From NCBI RefSeq assembly GCF_018362975.1, contig NZ_CP074371.1, positions 6,448,001 to 6,512,000 on the forward strand: DNA of 64,000 nucleotides, in the 5' to 3' direction. Positions 8,878 through 18,092 of this stretch are shown here, one piece after another (position 1 is the stretch's first letter; the number at the start of each line of letters is the position of its first letter). Position numbers and translations under genes: made by a program. This stretch comes from Nocardia tengchongensis (GTDB lineage: Bacteria > Actinomycetota > Actinomycetes > Mycobacteriales > Mycobacteriaceae). The notes beneath the pieces are model-generated. The model was not told the origin of the DNA, ran no database searches, and saw only the letters and a list, made by a program, of their open reading frames with translations.

Positions 8878-9645
8878 ATGAAACTCGGGGTGCCCGATGC
8901 GCATGAATCTCACCGTATGGGTGCGGGTTTCGGCCGACCAGCTGGCAATCGGCCACGAATCGGCGAATATGGGCCGCATCCAGGCAACTTACCGGCCAGA
9001 AACGGCTGCGCACTGCCACCCGAAATCCGGCGTTTCGCGCTCGAACGCGATCTCGCGGCCATCGCCACCGTCCAGCAGGACCTCATCCCGGTCCGCATTC
9101 CCGCGGTCCGCGGCGACCTCTACATCGAAGCGCACCCCATCTACGAGATGTTCGGCGCGGTCTTCGGCGTCGAGGAAGTCGGCTTCTCGAAACCGCAGTC
9201 CCGCATGGCCTTCCAGGCATCCACTCTGGAAACTCCACTCCCCCAGGCGAATCTGTCCACCGCCCGCTTCTACGAGCAGCAGTGCGCCGACCTGATGGAA
9301 TCGCGGCGCAGCCGCAGCGGCCTCAGCGGCCGGGTCCGCCAGCTGCTCATCCGCCACGGCGGCTCCGCCGACCAGACCCGCATCGCCGCCGACCTCGACG
9401 TCAGCGTCCGCACCCTGCGCCGCCGCCTTGCCGAGGAAGGCACGACCTTCCGCGAACTGAGCCTGGAAACGGTCGGCATGCTGGCCGAGGAACTGCTCAT
9501 CGCCGGCCTCACCGTCGAGCAGGCCGCCGACCGGCTGGGCTACGCCAGCGTCTCCGCCTTCGCCTCGGCCTTCCGCACCTGGAAGGGGCAGTCCCCCGGC
9601 CACTTCGGCCGCTCCCACCGGGGCCGCCACACGGTGCGTTCGTGA
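8878..9645 (+). CDS. AraC-family transcriptional regulator, apparently N-terminally truncated
   Basis: The C-terminal half is a normal AraC regulator. Residues about 75-150 correspond to the second half of the arabinose-binding-like domain (AHPIYEMFGAVFGVEEVGFS, ANLSTARFYEQQC). The last 100 hold the double helix-turn-helix (TRIAADLDVSVRTLRRRLAE, EQAADRLGYASVSAFASAFR). Relatives are about 330-345 residues. From ATG 8878 only 255 are encoded, and the first 50 have no family character, so the N-terminal sensor half seems lost. Its natural partner may have been the decayed aldehyde dehydrogenase on the other side. DNA binding may persist without ligand control. Confidence 0.6.
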   Translation: MKLGVPDAHESHRMGAGFGRPAGNRPRIGEYGPHPGNLPARNGCALPPEIRRFALERDLAAIATVQQDLIPVRIPAVRGDLYIEAHPIYEMFGAVFGVEEVGFSKPQSRMAFQASTLETPLPQANLSTARFYEQQCADLMESRRSRSGLSGRVRQLLIRHGGSADQTRIAADLDVSVRTLRRRLAEEGTTFRELSLETVGMLAEELLIAGLTVEQAADRLGYASVSAFASAFRTWKGQSPGHFGRSHRGRHTVRS

Positions 9646-9799
9646 CGGTCGCCGCCCGGCGGTGAACGTTACCGCCGCGGGTTACCGAACCCGATCTCTC
9701 CTCGGTAGGTTTGCGCACGTCCATGCTGGTCAGCGGGGCGGACGGGTCATCTGGTAGACCGGCAGGTACGACTCCACGTACCCGACCGTCCGAGGAACC

Positions 9800-11600
9800 A
9801 TGAACCCCTCCACCATCATGTCCGCGCGTGACCTCGAGTTCCTGCTCTACGACTGGCTCGACGTGGAGTCGCTGACGGGGCGCGAACGCTTCGCCGACCA
9901 CTCCCGCGACACCTTCGACCAGGTGCTGCGGCTGTGCCAGGACCTGGCCACCACCTACTTCGCGCCGCACAATCGCGACAGCGATCTGCACGAGCCCACC
10001 TTCGACGGCGAGCGCGTGCACATCATCCCCGCGGTCGGCAAGGCGCTGCGGGCCTTCGCCGACGCCGGAATGATCGGCGCGGCAATGGATTACGAGGTCG
10101 GCGGGATGCAGCTGCCGCATTCGGTCTACACCGCGTGCATGTCGTGGTTTCCACGCCGCCAACGTCGGCACCGCCGCGTACGCGCTGCTCACCACCGGCA
10201 ACGCGAATCTGCTTGCCGCGCACGGCAGCCCGGAACAGATCGACGCCTACGTGCGCCCCATGCTCGAGGGCCGCAGCTTCGGGACCATGGCGCTGTCGGA
10301 GCCGCAGGCCGGGTCCAGCCTGGCCGACATCACCACCCGGGCGGTGCCCGCCGCCGACGGCTCCTACCGCGTGTTCGGGCACAAGATGTGGATCTCCGGC
10401 GGCGACCACGAGCTCTCGGAGAACATCGTCCATCTGGTGCTGGCCCGCGTCCCGGGTGCACCGGAAGGCACCCGCGGCATCTCGCTGTTCGTGGTCCCCA
10501 AGTTCCTGCCCGACGCCGACGGCCAGGCGACCGTCCACAACGATGTCGCGCTCTCGGGCATCAACCACAAGATGGGCTGGCGCGGCACGGTCAACACCGC
10601 GCCCGTGTTCGGCGACGGGAACTTCACTCCCGGCGGGGAGCCGGGAGCGGTCGGGTATCTGGTGGGCACGGCGAATCAGGGTCTGGCCCAGATGTTCACG
10701 ATGATGAACGAGGCCCGCATCGGCGTCGGGCTGGCGTCCACGGCGCTCGGGTACACCGGCTACCTCAAGTCCCTCGACTACGCCCGCAGCCGGCCGCAGG
10801 GCCGGCCGCTCAGCGCCCGCGGCGGCGCGCAGATCCCGATCATCGCCCATCCCGACGTGCGCCGCATGCTGCTGGCCCAGAAGTCCTATGCCGAAGGCGC
10901 GTTGGCGCTGCAGCTGTACTGCGGCAAGCTGGTCGACGAGCACCGCACCGCGGCAACCGAATCCGGGCGGGACCGGGCGGGCACCCTGCTGCGCATCCTC
11001 ACCCCGATCGCGAAGTCTTGGCCCAGCCAGTGGTGCCTGACCGCCAACGACCTGGCCATCCAGATTCACGGCGGCGCGGGCTACACCCGCGACTACGACG
11101 TCGAGCAGCACTACCGCGACAATCGCCTCAACCCCATTCACGAAGGCACCCACGGCATTCAGAGCATGGATCTGCTCGGCCGGCAGGTCACCCTGGACCA
11201 GGGCGCGGCGCTGGCGGCCCTGCTGGAAACGATGGCCGCCACCGTCGCCACCGCCCGCGGCACCGGCCACGACGAGCTGGCCGGGTTCGCGGCCGCCCTG
11301 GAGGCCGCTTCCGGCCGCCTGGCCGCCACCACGGCGGGCCTGTGGGCCACCGGCAACCCCGAAGCGGCGCTGACCAATTCGGCGGTCTATCTGGAGGCGT
11401 TCGGCCACGTGGTGCTGGCCTGGATCTGGCTCGAGCAGTCGGTGGCCGCGCACGCCCTGCCGGAGACGCCCTTCCGGGAGGGCAAGAAACTGGCTGCCCG
11501 GTACTTCTTCCGCTGGGAACTCCCCCGCACCGCACCGCAATTCGACCTGCTCGACTCCGGCGATCGCACCACCGTGGAACTCGACGAATCCTGGTTCTGA
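9800..11600 (+). pseudogene. Acyl-CoA dehydrogenase (large FadE/DmdC-like), interrupted by a one-base frameshift
   Basis: FAD-dependent acyl-CoA dehydrogenase of the 600-residue class, with an extra N-terminal helix bundle and a C-terminal extension. Part one (ATG 9800) reads SARDLEFLLYDWLDVESLTG to VYTACMSWF. The family sequence then continues in another frame as HAANVGTAAYALLTTGNANL. One extra T in the run 10148-10150 explains the change, and the length is one base over a multiple of three. Beyond it are FAD/substrate motifs MALSEPQAGSSLADI and FGHKMWISGGDHEL, the RIGVGLAS helix, AIQIHGGAGYTRDYDVEQHY and RDNRLNPIHEGTHGIQSMD, where the family's catalytic Glu lies (HEGT). Everything is conserved, so sequencing error is likely. 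The expected product is about 599 residues. Confidence 0.85.
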
Positions 11601-11647
11601 ACACGCGCGGCGACACGGCCGTTCGCGCTGGGCGAACGATGCAGAAA

Positions 11648-11669
11648 GGGGTATACCCCCTGATGGTAT
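11648..11669. promoter_or_regulatory. Palindromic CsoR-like operator candidate
   Basis: A perfect 12-bp palindrome GGGGTATACCCC (11648-11659) overlaps a second dyad ATACC-N7-GGTAT (11653-11669). Such G/C tracts flanked by TAT resemble operators of the CsoR/RcnR metal-sensor family. No csoR-type gene, copper chaperone or P-type ATPase is nearby, so either the site is a relic or it controls the region downstream in trans. Confidence 0.35.
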
Positions 11670-12001
11670 CGACGCCGCAGGTGAACCCGAGGTCGCGCCG
11701 GTCGCGGCCAGGTCTCCGATCCACCCGCCTTGATTACGGTTTGCTGGCGCCGAGGGCACGGCGGCCAATCGGAGTGTGAGTGTCGGTGCGCCCGGGTAGT
11801 CTCCCGGTAGACAACTCGATCAGCGTGTTCGAACGGGAGGAATCCGCGTCTCCGCGGGCAGTCACCAGGACCTGTTCGCTTTCAGCGAAATCCCAGGTCG
11901 TGTTACTGAAAACACACGGGAAACTCCACGGGAACAAAGTCCTCTCGCCGAACGTCTGACAGAGTAGTCAACAAGCCACTGCTGGGAAGTAGCGGTAGCG
12001 A
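11670..12001 (+). other. Intergenic region upstream of the DUF7455 gene
   Basis: About 330 bp with no supportable coding sequence. Local inverted repeats occur but none is decisive. The region probably contains the promoter and a long 5' leader of the DUF7455 gene. Confidence 0.4.
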
Positions 12002-12025
12002 GGTTCGCGGAATGGACCGCGAACC
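12002..12025 (+). promoter_or_regulatory. Perfect 9-bp hairpin in the leader of the DUF7455 gene
   Basis: GGTTCGCGG and CCGCGAACC flank a 6-nt loop, ending 51 bp before the start codon at 12077. There is no T-tract after it, so it is not a standard terminator. It may be a leader structure or protein-binding dyad. Confidence 0.45.
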
Positions 12026-12076
12026 CCCACACCAGGCGAACGGTGCGTGAACACCCAGAGCCAGGACGGAGGAGTC

Positions 12077-12271
12077 ATGCCAGGAACCCTGACAAGCACC
12101 CCACTGACCGCGGTCGATCGTTGCGACCGCTGCGGGGCGGCTGCGCGCGTGCGCGCGACCCTGCCCGCAGGTGGAGAGTTGCTCTTCTGCCAGCATCACG
12201 CCAATGAGCACATGGACCGTCTCCGTGAGCTCGAAGCCGTGATCGACTCGGAGTCGGCACCGGCGCTGTAA
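12077..12271 (+). CDS. DUF7455 small zinc-ribbon protein
   Basis: A 64-residue cytoplasmic protein, MPGTLTSTPLTAVDRCDRCG at the start, with two putative metal-binding pairs: CDRCG and FCQHHANEH. This layout is typical of the actinobacterial DUF7455 family, whose function is unknown. ATG 12077 is preceded by GGAGGAG at ideal distance, so the upstream GTG at 12047 is not needed. A strong terminator follows 48 bp after the stop, so it is probably a monocistronic gene. In mycobacteria I recall a homologue close to sigB. Here it is about 51 kb from sigB. Confidence 0.85.
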   Translation: MPGTLTSTPLTAVDRCDRCGAAARVRATLPAGGELLFCQHHANEHMDRLRELEAVIDSESAPAL

Positions 12272-12318
12272 CAGCTCCTCCTACTCTCGACAATTCCATC
12301 TTCCCAACAGAAAACCCC

Positions 12319-12351
12319 GCAGCGGGCGACCGACAGGTCGCCCGCTGCTTT
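12319..12351 (+). terminator. Rho-independent terminator after the DUF7455 gene
   Basis: A perfect 13-bp stem, GCAGCGGGCGACC (12319-12331) and GGTCGCCCGCTGC (12336-12348), with a 4-nt loop, is followed by TTT. It is placed correctly for the 12077-12271 gene. Confidence 0.85.
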
Positions 12352-12472
12352 CATGTATGACGGCTATCACTCGTGGTAGTGGTCACAAATGTGGCCCAAG
12401 ACACGCGAATTCCGGTGCGCGCAACGCGAGAAGCGTCATGTGCGCACAGCCGGGCCGGGCAGGTAGAACGGA

Positions 12473-14251
12473 TTGGTGCCGCAGACCTCGCAAGCCACCT
12501 ACCTGCAGGATCGTCATATGGTCGCGCTCTGGACCTGGAACGGCCACACCGCCGGACGCGCACCGCGAGACCTCGGCGAGGTGCAGACCCTCGCCCTGGC
12601 CATCCCCGACCGGGACGGCATCGCCGTCACCGACGTGGAATGCGCTCTGGTGGAACCGGAACGGTTATTCACTCTTGCTATCGACAATCCCGGAGAATCG
12701 ATACACCGGTTGCGCGAGGCCCTCGACGGCGATATCGAGACGCGACTGCTGCCCACGGCCGCGCACGCCGTCCCGAACGCCACCGGCACGGCCGTCGCGT
12801 CCGCAGGCCGGACCCTGCGCGCGCTGCGGGACACCCTGACACTGCAATCCGAGCTGCGGTCGGGCCTCGAGGCCGAGCTGCGGCCCTATCAGGCGCGCGG
12901 CATCACCTGGCTGCGCGAGACCACCGCCGCTCACGGCGGTGCGGTCCTGGCCGACGAGATGGGGCTGGGCAAGACCGTGCAGGCCATCGGATACCTACTC
13001 GGGAAGGCCGGGGGCGGGCCGCAACTCGTGGTGTGTCCAACATCACTCGTCGGCAACTGGGTGCATGAAATCGAGCGATTCGCGCCCGGACTGCGCGCCG
13101 TGGCGTGGCGCGGCGGCGACGCACCGGAGGCCGAAACCGGCACCGTCGTGGTGACCGGATATCCGACCGTGCGCGCGCACGGTCCCGCGCTGACCGGGCA
13201 GCGGTGGGCGAGCGTCGTTTTCGACGAGGCGCAGGTGCTCAAGAACCCGCGCACCCAGGTGGCCAAGGCGGCGCGGGCGATTCCCGCCGACGCCCGCATC
13301 GCGCTGACCGGTACGCCGGTGGAGAACCACCTCGACGAACTGTGGGCGCTGCTGAACCTGGTCACGCCGGCGGAGTTCACGCACAAGGCCCAGTTCCGGC
13401 GGCGCTTCGTACGGCCGATCAGCGAAGGCTCGGCGAGCGCGGTGCTGCGACTACGCGACGCGCTCGAACCGATCGTGCTGGGCCGCCGCAAGATCCAGGT
13501 CGCCGCATCACTGCCGCCCAAGATCCACACCGATCTGGTGTGCGACCTGACCGCGGAACAGGAACAGCTCTACGACCAGTTGCTCGACCGGGCCGAGGCC
13601 ACGGGCTTCGGCAGCGGGTCGCAACGGCACACCCGGGTGCTGGCAGTACTGACCGAGCTCAAACAGGTCTGCAACCACCCGGGGCTGATCACCGGGGAGC
13701 TGGACGAATTGGCCGGGCGCTCCGGCAAGTTCGATGTCTGCTCCGACATCCTGGCCGGCAACCTCGACAACGATGCCCCCACACTGGTGTTCACCCAGTA
13801 CCGCAAGACCGGCGACCTGCTGGTGCGGCACTGCGCCGAGGAGTTCGGGGTGCGGGCGCCGTTCTTCCACGGCGGACTGAACGCCGAGCAGCGCGCCGAG
13901 ATCGTCGCCGGCTTCCAATCACCGGACGGCCCACCGATCTTGGTGCTGAGCCTGCGGGCGGCGGGCACCGGCCTCACGCTGACCCGCGCCGCCGACGTCA
14001 TCCATTTCGACCGCTGGTGGAATCCGGCCGTGGAGGCGCAGGCCTCCGACCGCGCCCACCGCATCGGCCAGACCCGCACCGTCACCGTCACCACCCTGAC
14101 CTCCGGCACCACCATCGAGGAACACGTCGCCGGCATGCACGACCGCAAATCCGCGCTCACCGACCTCACCGACGCGGCGGGGGTCGCCGAACTGGCCCGC
14201 CTCGACGACGAACGATTGCTGGAACTGCTGCGCCGGAAGCGGGGGAACTGA
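12473..14251 (+). CDS. SNF2-family DEAD/DEAH-box ATPase/helicase (HelZ/HepA-like)
   Basis: Swi2/Snf2-type double-stranded DNA translocase, 592 residues from TTG 12473 (GTG 12476 or ATG 12518 are possible starts). Motifs in order: Q/I region LRPYQARGITWL, Walker A DEMGLGKT near residue 165, Ia VCPTSLVGNW, motif II DEAQ, III ALTGTPVENHLDELW, then lobe 2 with LVFTQYRKTGDLL, V LRAAGTGLTLT and VI QASDRAHRIGQ. The N-terminal 130 residues are divergent and shorter than in the 1000-residue mycobacterial HelZ. The SWIM protein starts one base after its stop, so the two form an operon, and the zinc-finger subunit may supply DNA or protein contacts. Confidence 0.92.
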   Translation: MVPQTSQATYLQDRHMVALWTWNGHTAGRAPRDLGEVQTLALAIPDRDGIAVTDVECALVEPERLFTLAIDNPGESIHRLREALDGDIETRLLPTAAHAVPNATGTAVASAGRTLRALRDTLTLQSELRSGLEAELRPYQARGITWLRETTAAHGGAVLADEMGLGKTVQAIGYLLGKAGGGPQLVVCPTSLVGNWVHEIERFAPGLRAVAWRGGDAPEAETGTVVVTGYPTVRAHGPALTGQRWASVVFDEAQVLKNPRTQVAKAARAIPADARIALTGTPVENHLDELWALLNLVTPAEFTHKAQFRRRFVRPISEGSASAVLRLRDALEPIVLGRRKIQVAASLPPKIHTDLVCDLTAEQEQLYDQLLDRAEATGFGSGSQRHTRVLAVLTELKQVCNHPGLITGELDELAGRSGKFDVCSDILAGNLDNDAPTLVFTQYRKTGDLLVRHCAEEFGVRAPFFHGGLNAEQRAEIVAGFQSPDGPPILVLSLRAAGTGLTLTRAADVIHFDRWWNPAVEAQASDRAHRIGQTRTVTVTTLTSGTTIEEHVAGMHDRKSALTDLTDAAGVAELARLDDERLLELLRRKRGN

Positions 14252-14252
14252 C

Positions 14253-14801
14253 ATGCCCGACAACGAATTCGGCTACACGGCCTGGGGCCGGGACTGGGTC
14301 CGCCTCGCGGAACCGTTGCGCCTCACCAAACCCGAGCCCCTGCTCCCCCGCGCCCGCAGCATCGCCCGCAACAACGGCGTCCGCATCGAGATCGAGGGCA
14401 CCGTGGTGCGGGCCCACATCCACCGCGGCAACGAAGCGTCCATCACCCACCTCGAGCTGACCTCCTTCCCGCGCGCCACCATCGACGCCATCGCCGCGGT
14501 GGTGCCCGCCGACGCCCTCGCCCTCAGCGACGACCTGCACGCCGCCGTCATCGCCGCGGGCATCTCGGTCACCCCCATCCTCGCCGCCACCGACTGCTCC
14601 TGCCGCGCCCGCAACGCCCGCTGCCTGCACATGCTCGCCGCCTGCTACGCCGTCGTCCGCCTGATCGACGAAACCCCTTGGCTCGCCCTGGATCTCCAGG
14701 GCTACCGCAGCACCCCACCCGCCGAAGCACCGGACACCACGGTGTCGATATCCCGATGGACACCCATCGACGCACTCGACCCCGCGGTGTACTTCGGCTG
14801 A
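14253..14801 (+). CDS. SWIM zinc-finger protein, partner of the SNF2 ATPase
   Basis: A 182-residue protein with the SWIM zinc-binding signature CxCxnCxH seen as DCSCRARNARCLHMLAA near residues 110-126. The N-terminal half (FGYTAWGRDWVRLAEPLRLT, ARSIARNNGVRIEIEGTVVR) is the usual domain of bacterial SWIM proteins that sit beside SNF2 genes. The start codon follows the helicase stop by one base, which implies translational coupling. SWIM proteins are thought to mediate DNA or protein binding. The substrate of this complex is unknown. Confidence 0.9.
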   Translation: MPDNEFGYTAWGRDWVRLAEPLRLTKPEPLLPRARSIARNNGVRIEIEGTVVRAHIHRGNEASITHLELTSFPRATIDAIAAVVPADALALSDDLHAAVIAAGISVTPILAATDCSCRARNARCLHMLAACYAVVRLIDETPWLALDLQGYRSTPPAEAPDTTVSISRWTPIDALDPAVYFG

Positions 14802-14917
14802 TCGCGACCAGGCACCTCGGCCGAGCGCGTGAAGCAACCTTCGGCCGCGAAGTCGGCGTCTCCCCCGCCCGCTACTTCGCCGGCTGATCTGTCGGGCCCC
14901 GCGGTTATCGTCGGGTC

Positions 14918-15217
14918 ATGGCGAAGTCCACGTACACCTTCACCGCCGAGCTCTGGGAGTGGGAGGCTCAGGCCGCGTGGCATTTCGTGAGCCTGCCCGA
15001 AGCGGTCACCGACGAGATCGACGAGCTGTACGGCCACACCTCGAGCGGATTCGGTTCGGTCAAGGTGAAGGTCACCGTGGGCGCCAGCCGCTGGTCGACA
15101 TCGATCTTCCCGGCCCGCAAGGAAGGCACGTACATCCTGCCGGTGAAGAAGGCCGTGCGGACAGCCGAAGGGCTGTCCGCGGGCGATCCCGTCGAGGTGG
15201 AGCTACAGATCGTGTGA
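14918..15217 (+). CDS. DUF1905 family protein
   Basis: A 99-residue DUF1905 protein with beta-barrel character: YTFTAELWEWEAQAAWHFVS, GFGSVKVKVTVGASRWSTSI, YILPVKKAVRTAEGLSAGD and VEVELQIV. The family is found alone or fused to YdeI-type domains, and its function is not established. It is monocistronic and convergent with the helicase gene, 13 bp between the stops. Confidence 0.88.
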   Translation: MAKSTYTFTAELWEWEAQAAWHFVSLPEAVTDEIDELYGHTSSGFGSVKVKVTVGASRWSTSIFPARKEGTYILPVKKAVRTAEGLSAGDPVEVELQIV

Positions 15218-15230
15218 GCCCGGCCGCCGC

Positions 15231-16943
15231 TCAGACGCGGCGCAGGCTGGCGATCCGCTGAGCGAGCTGGTCGGCGGTGGCCAGAGCCGTTGGCGGGCCC
15301 CCGCATTCGCGGCGCAGGTCGCCGTGGATGACGCCGTGGGGTTTGCCGGTGCGGTGGTGGTGCATGGCGACCAGGCTGTTGAGTTCGCGGCGCAGCTCGG
15401 AGAGCCGGTCGGCGGTGGCCGCGCGTTCGGCGGCCGCCTCCACACCGGCCCCGGACGGGCGGGCCTCGGCGGCGGCGGTGCGGTCCTGGAGCTGACGCGA
15501 CTGGCGTTCGCGCAGCAGGGCGCGCATCTGGTCGGCGTCGAGCAGGCCCGGGATGCCGAGGTAGTCGGCCTCCTCGTCGCTGCCGGAGAAGGTGGCGGTG
15601 CCGAACGAGTCACCGTCGTAGATGACCTGATCGAGTTCGGCGTCGGCGGCGAGGGCGATGAACTTCTTCTCCTCCTCGCCCGGCTCGTCCTTCTGCTTGT
15701 TGGCGTCGATCAGCAGCTCGTCCTCGAGCCCGTTCGCCTCCCGGTGCGGTTTGCCGATGACGTGGTCACGCTGCAACTCCAGCTGGGCGGCCAGATCCAG
15801 CAGCACCGGCACCGAGGGCAGGAACACACTCGCGGTCTCACCGGTCTTGCGGGCACGCACGAAACGGCCGATGGCCTGCGCGAAATACAACGGGGTCGAG
15901 GCGCTGGTGGCGTACACGCCGACCGCCAGGCGCGGCACGTCGACGCCCTCGGACACCATGCGCACCGCGACCATCCACGGATCGGTGTTCTCGCTGAACT
16001 CGCCGATCCGGCTGGAGGAGTCCGGATCGTCGGAGAGCACGATGGTCGGCTTGGTGCCGGAGATGTGTTCCAGCAGTTCGGCGTAGTCGCGCGCCTTCTC
16101 CTGGTCGGTGGCGATGACCAGGCCGCCGGCGTCGGGCATGCCGGTGGCGCGCAACTGCCGCAGCCGGGTGTCGGCCGCGGTGAGGACCTTCGACATCCAG
16201 TCGCCGGCCGGGTCCAGGGCGGTGCGCCAGGCGCGCGCGGTCTGCTCGGCGTTGAGGGGCTCGCCCAGGCGGGCCGAATACTCCTCGCCCGCGCTGTCGC
16301 GCCAGTGCGCCTCACCGGAGTAGGCGAGGAAGACCACGGGTCTGACGACGCCGTCGGCGAGCGCCTCGGAGTAGCCGTAGGTGTGGTCGGCGCGCGACTT
16401 CTCGAAACCGGACTCGTCGGCCTCGTAGGTGATGAACGGGATCTTGGAGTCGTCGCTGCGGAACGGGGTTCCGGTCAGGTGCAGGCGGCGGGTGGCGTCG
16501 CTGAACGCTTCTTCGACCGCCTCACCCCAGCTCTTGGCGTCACCGGCGTGATGGATCTCATCCATGATCACCAGCGTCTTGCGGTTCTCGGTGCGCACCC
16601 GGTGCTTGAACGGATGCGACGCGATCTGCGCGTAGGTCACCACCACGCCGTGATAGTCCGACGAAGTGGAACCGGTCGAGTTGGAGAAATTCGAATCCAG
16701 CTGGATGCCGGTACGCGCGGCCGAGGCCGCCCACTGATGCTTGAGGTGCTCGGTCGGCGCGACCACCGTCACCTGGTCGACCGTGCGATCGTTGAGCAGC
16801 TCGGCCGCCACCCGCAACGCGAAGGTCGTCTTACCCGCGCCTGGCGTCGCGACGGCGAGGAAGTCCCGTGGCTTGGCCGTCAGATACTTCGTCAGTGCCC
16901 TGCGTTGCCATGCACGTAGCGAACCGCCACCACCCGAAGTCAC
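15231..16943 (-). CDS. Superfamily 2 DEAD/DEAH-box helicase
   Basis: ATP-dependent SF2 helicase of the restriction-type/ERCC3-like class, 570 residues from GTG 16943. It begins VTSGGGGSLRAWQRRALTKYL. Motifs: Walker A ATPGAGKTTFALRVA (about residues 36-50), Ia VVAPTEHLKHQW, II MDEIHHAGD, III LHLTGTPFRSDD, lobe 2 with GLVIATDQEKARDYAELL, V VRMVSEGVDVPRLAVGVYAT and VI YFAQAIGRFVRAR. The C-terminal 160 residues are acidic then coiled-coil-like. The chosen start matches the usual family N-terminus, and longer in-frame starts add basic sequence without homology character. No clear ribosome site precedes it, so it may be leaderless. It is divergent from the YihY gene. Confidence 0.9.
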   Translation of the reverse strand: MTSGGGGSLRAWQRRALTKYLTAKPRDFLAVATPGAGKTTFALRVAAELLNDRTVDQVTVVAPTEHLKHQWAASAARTGIQLDSNFSNSTGSTSSDYHGVVVTYAQIASHPFKHRVRTENRKTLVIMDEIHHAGDAKSWGEAVEEAFSDATRRLHLTGTPFRSDDSKIPFITYEADESGFEKSRADHTYGYSEALADGVVRPVVFLAYSGEAHWRDSAGEEYSARLGEPLNAEQTARAWRTALDPAGDWMSKVLTAADTRLRQLRATGMPDAGGLVIATDQEKARDYAELLEHISGTKPTIVLSDDPDSSSRIGEFSENTDPWMVAVRMVSEGVDVPRLAVGVYATSASTPLYFAQAIGRFVRARKTGETASVFLPSVPVLLDLAAQLELQRDHVIGKPHREANGLEDELLIDANKQKDEPGEEEKKFIALAADAELDQVIYDGDSFGTATFSGSDEEADYLGIPGLLDADQMRALLRERQSRQLQDRTAAAEARPSGAGVEAAAERAATADRLSELRRELNSLVAMHHHRTGKPHGVIHGDLRRECGGPPTALATADQLAQRIASLRRV

Positions 16944-17065
16944 TCGGAAGAGATTAGCGAGTACGACCGACTGCTTTCCAATCCGACACAGCCCCTTCGA
17001 GTGCCGCACGACACATTGCGGGTCCCATCCCATTCGAAGGCCTGGTAGGCGATGCTTGGACCACG

Positions 17066-18073
17066 ATGAACGCGCACGACGAATCTCCGCAACACGCCGA
17101 CGCGTCCGGACCGGGCACACCCGTCGTGCTCGCCGCTACCCGCTGGGGCCGCATCCGGCAGCTCGTCACGCATGTCGCGGTCAAGGCGTGGGCCGACTCG
17201 ATCTTCGCCAAATCCGCCGCGGCCGCCTTCTGGCAGACGCTGTCGCTGGCCCCGCTGCTGCTGGGTCTGCTCGGCAGCCTGGGCTACGTCGGGCACTGGT
17301 TCGGGCCGAACACCGTGAACATCGTGCAGTCCAAGATCGTGGCCTTCGCGCGCAAGGCGTTCAGCCCGAGCGTGGTCGACACGTTGGTCCAGCCGACCGT
17401 CAACGATGTGCTGCAGCGCGGGCACGGCGGGGTGGTGTCGGTGGGGTTCGTGTTGTCGCTGTGGGCCGGGTCCTCGGCGATGGCCACCTTCGTCGACGCC
17501 ATCACCGCGGCGCACGGGCAGGCGACCGCGCGACACCCGGTCTGGCAGCGGATCTTCGCGCTGCTGCTCTATGTCGGCTTCCTCGTCGTCGCGGTGCTGA
17601 TCCTGCCGTTGATCGCGCTGGGCCCGACGCTGATGGGCCGGGTGCTCCCGCATGGGTGGCGGGAACCGGGGCTGCGGCTGATCGACGCCTTCTACTATCC
17701 GGGCACCGGTCTGCTGCTCATCGTCGGGCTGACCTTCCTCTACAAGACGGCCCTGCACCGCACCCTGCCGTGGCATCGGCTGTTCGGCGGCGCGCTGGTG
17801 GCGGGCGTCTTCTTCATGGCCGCGAGCGAGGGCCTGCGCCGCTACCTGGCCTGGGTCACCCGCACCGGCATCTCCTACGGCGCGCTGGCCACCCCGATCG
17901 CGTTCCTGCTCTTCACCTTCTTCCTAGGTTTCGCGATCATCCTCGGCGCGGAGTTCAACGCCAGCGTCGAGGAGTTCTGGCCCGCCCGCGCCACCCGCAT
18001 GGACCAGCTGCGCCACTGGTGGCAGTCCCGCAAGCCGGCCGAGCCCGCATCGAGTGGTCCGGTAGGCGAGTGA
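17066..18073 (+). CDS. YihY/BrkB-family inner membrane protein
   Basis: Integral membrane protein of the YihY/virulence factor BrkB family, 335 residues with six helices. Conserved stretches are AKSAAAAFWQTLSLAPLLLG, FVLSLWAGSSAMATFVDAI (the family's W-x-S/G region), FLVVAVLILPLIALGPTL, LIVGLTFLYKTALHRTLPWH, ALVAGVFFMAASEGLRRYLA and ISYGALATPIAFLLFTFFLG leading to AIILGAEFNA. Despite old names (ribonuclease BN), the family's role is unproven and probably envelope-related. The 35-residue N-terminus and the tail are cytoplasmic. It is convergent with the acetoacetyl-CoA synthetase operon. Confidence 0.9.
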   Translation: MNAHDESPQHADASGPGTPVVLAATRWGRIRQLVTHVAVKAWADSIFAKSAAAAFWQTLSLAPLLLGLLGSLGYVGHWFGPNTVNIVQSKIVAFARKAFSPSVVDTLVQPTVNDVLQRGHGGVVSVGFVLSLWAGSSAMATFVDAITAAHGQATARHPVWQRIFALLLYVGFLVVAVLILPLIALGPTLMGRVLPHGWREPGLRLIDAFYYPGTGLLLIVGLTFLYKTALHRTLPWHRLFGGALVAGVFFMAASEGLRRYLAWVTRTGISYGALATPIAFLLFTFFLGFAIILGAEFNASVEEFWPARATRMDQLRHWWQSRKPAEPASSGPVGE

Positions 18074-18092
18074 TCGAAGCGGGCGGACTGTC

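Noticed and set aside
14805..14887. Plus-strand tail reading REVGVSPARYFAG, similar to an AraC C-terminus
   Set aside because: Too short and without any helix-turn-helix upstream; it may be a relic but cannot be supported.
15324..16919. 531-codon plus-strand ORF opposite the SF2 helicase
   Set aside because: Antisense shadow; the helicase motifs are on the minus strand and this product has no family character.
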